Positions 63,592 to 64,000 of a stretch of 64,000 nt of DNA are shown here, in pieces. The notes under the pieces were generated by a model. It ran no database searches and was not told the origin of the DNA. It saw nothing but the letters and a program-made list of their open reading frames with translations. A program made the translations under genes and the position numbers. The stretch's first letter is position 1; each line of letters begins with the position of its first letter. The stretch comes from Escherichia coli (GTDB lineage: Bacteria > Pseudomonadota > Gammaproteobacteria > Enterobacterales > Enterobacteriaceae), in the NCBI GenBank assembly GCA_021307345.1, contig CP089930.1, forward strand, positions 3,410,001 to 3,474,000. The letters run 5' to 3'.

Positions 63592-64000
63592 ATGTGGAAA
63601 ACACTGCATCAACTGGCGATCCCACCACGGCTGTACCAAATCTGTGGCTGGTTTATACCGTGGCTGGCAATCGCCAGTGTGGTTGTGCTTACCGTCGGCT
63701 GGATCTGGGGATTCGGCTTTGCCCCCGCTGATTATCAACAGGGAAATAGCTACCGCATTATCTATCTGCATGTACCTGCGGCGATCTGGTCAATGGGGAT
63801 TTATGCCTCAATGGCGGTGGCCGCGTTTATTGGCCTTATCTGGCAGATGAAAATGGCCAACCTGGCGGTGGCGGCGATGGCGCCCATTGGTGCCGTGTTT
63901 ACCTTTATTGCCCTGGTCACCGGTTCTGCGTGGGGAAAACCGATGTGGGGCACCTGGTGGGTATGGGACGCACGCCTGACTTCTGAACTGGTGCTGCTGT
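63592..64000 (+). CDS. ccmC: Haem-handling protein CcmC, N-terminal part (cut by window end)
   Basis: The 136 codons present begin MWKTLHQLAIPPRLYQIC and include several membrane helices. The tryptophan-rich haem-binding motif WGTWWVWDARLTSELVLL lies at the very end of the window. CcmC transfers haem to CcmE in the periplasm. The frame runs off the window, so the C-terminal half is not visible. Confidence 0.95.
   Translation, partial: MWKTLHQLAIPPRLYQICGWFIPWLAIASVVVLTVGWIWGFGFAPADYQQGNSYRIIYLHVPAAIWSMGIYASMAVAAFIGLIWQMKMANLAVAAMAPIGAVFTFIALVTGSAWGKPMWGTWWVWDARLTSELVLL

Overview
The window is chromosomal DNA of Escherichia coli or Shigella. Nearly every gene matches, in order and at the expected length, the arnB-to-ccm segment known from E. 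coli K-12, read in the direction arnB, ais, nudI, yfaZ, yfaY, glpCBA, glpTQ, inaA, yfaE, nrdBA, yfaL, ubiG, gyrA, atoBEAD, atoCS, rcsC, rcsB, rcsD, micF, ompC, apbE, ada, alkB, yojI, mqo, eco, napFDAGHBC, ccmABC. Three IS1 copies, an IS1 end fragment, an IS3 and two gene-removing deletions suggest a Shigella or an IS-rich E. coli. The sequence alone does not settle which.

Regions. (1) 1-2351: arnB (cut by the window edge) and ais diverge from a BasR-type box; IS1 has replaced the last residues of ais. (2) 2352-4943: nudI, a candidate 40-residue membrane peptide, yfaZ and yfaY. (3) 4957-12323: an accessory block where K-12 has the rhm (L-rhamnonate) genes. It holds a cut-off fimbrial subunit gene, an IS1, a 1165-residue AT-rich autotransporter with Gly/Asn-rich repeats, an 81-bp IS1 end, and an IS1 split by a complete IS3. 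(4) 12324-19550: glycerol-3-phosphate metabolism: the anaerobic dehydrogenase GlpABC diverges from the transporter GlpT and the periplasmic phosphodiesterase GlpQ. (5) 19754-24370: inaA and the class Ia ribonucleotide reductase nrdA-nrdB-yfaE, with DnaA and NrdR-type boxes upstream. (6) 24400-28930: the autotransporter yfaL followed by three tandem 82-bp REP-containing repeats. (7) 28932-33117: ubiG, gyrA (wild-type Ser83/Asp87) and a deletion scar joining the start of yfaA to the end of yfaP. (8) 33191-40440: acetoacetate catabolism (atoDAEB) with a sigma54 promoter, an AtoC palindrome and the AtoSC two-component system. (9) 40607-48787: the Rcs phosphorelay, micF RNA and the porin OmpC. (10) 48899-56009: ApbE, the Ada-AlkB alkylation repair operon, the YojI exporter, malate:quinone oxidoreductase and ecotin. 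(11) 56415-64000: the periplasmic nitrate reductase operon running into the cytochrome c maturation genes that supply NapB and NapC with haem; ccmC is cut by the window end.

How the genes work together: GlpTQ and GlpABC import and oxidise glycerol-3-phosphate into the quinone pool, Mqo also feeds that pool, UbiG makes ubiquinone, and the Nap system drains quinol to nitrate with cytochromes matured by Ccm. Envelope sensing (Rcs, OmpR/micF/OmpC, BasR/arn/ais) is the second theme. No CRISPR array, prophage, tRNA or rRNA was seen. The unusual part is the IS1-bounded autotransporter block and the associated deletions; I found no clearly new multi-gene system.
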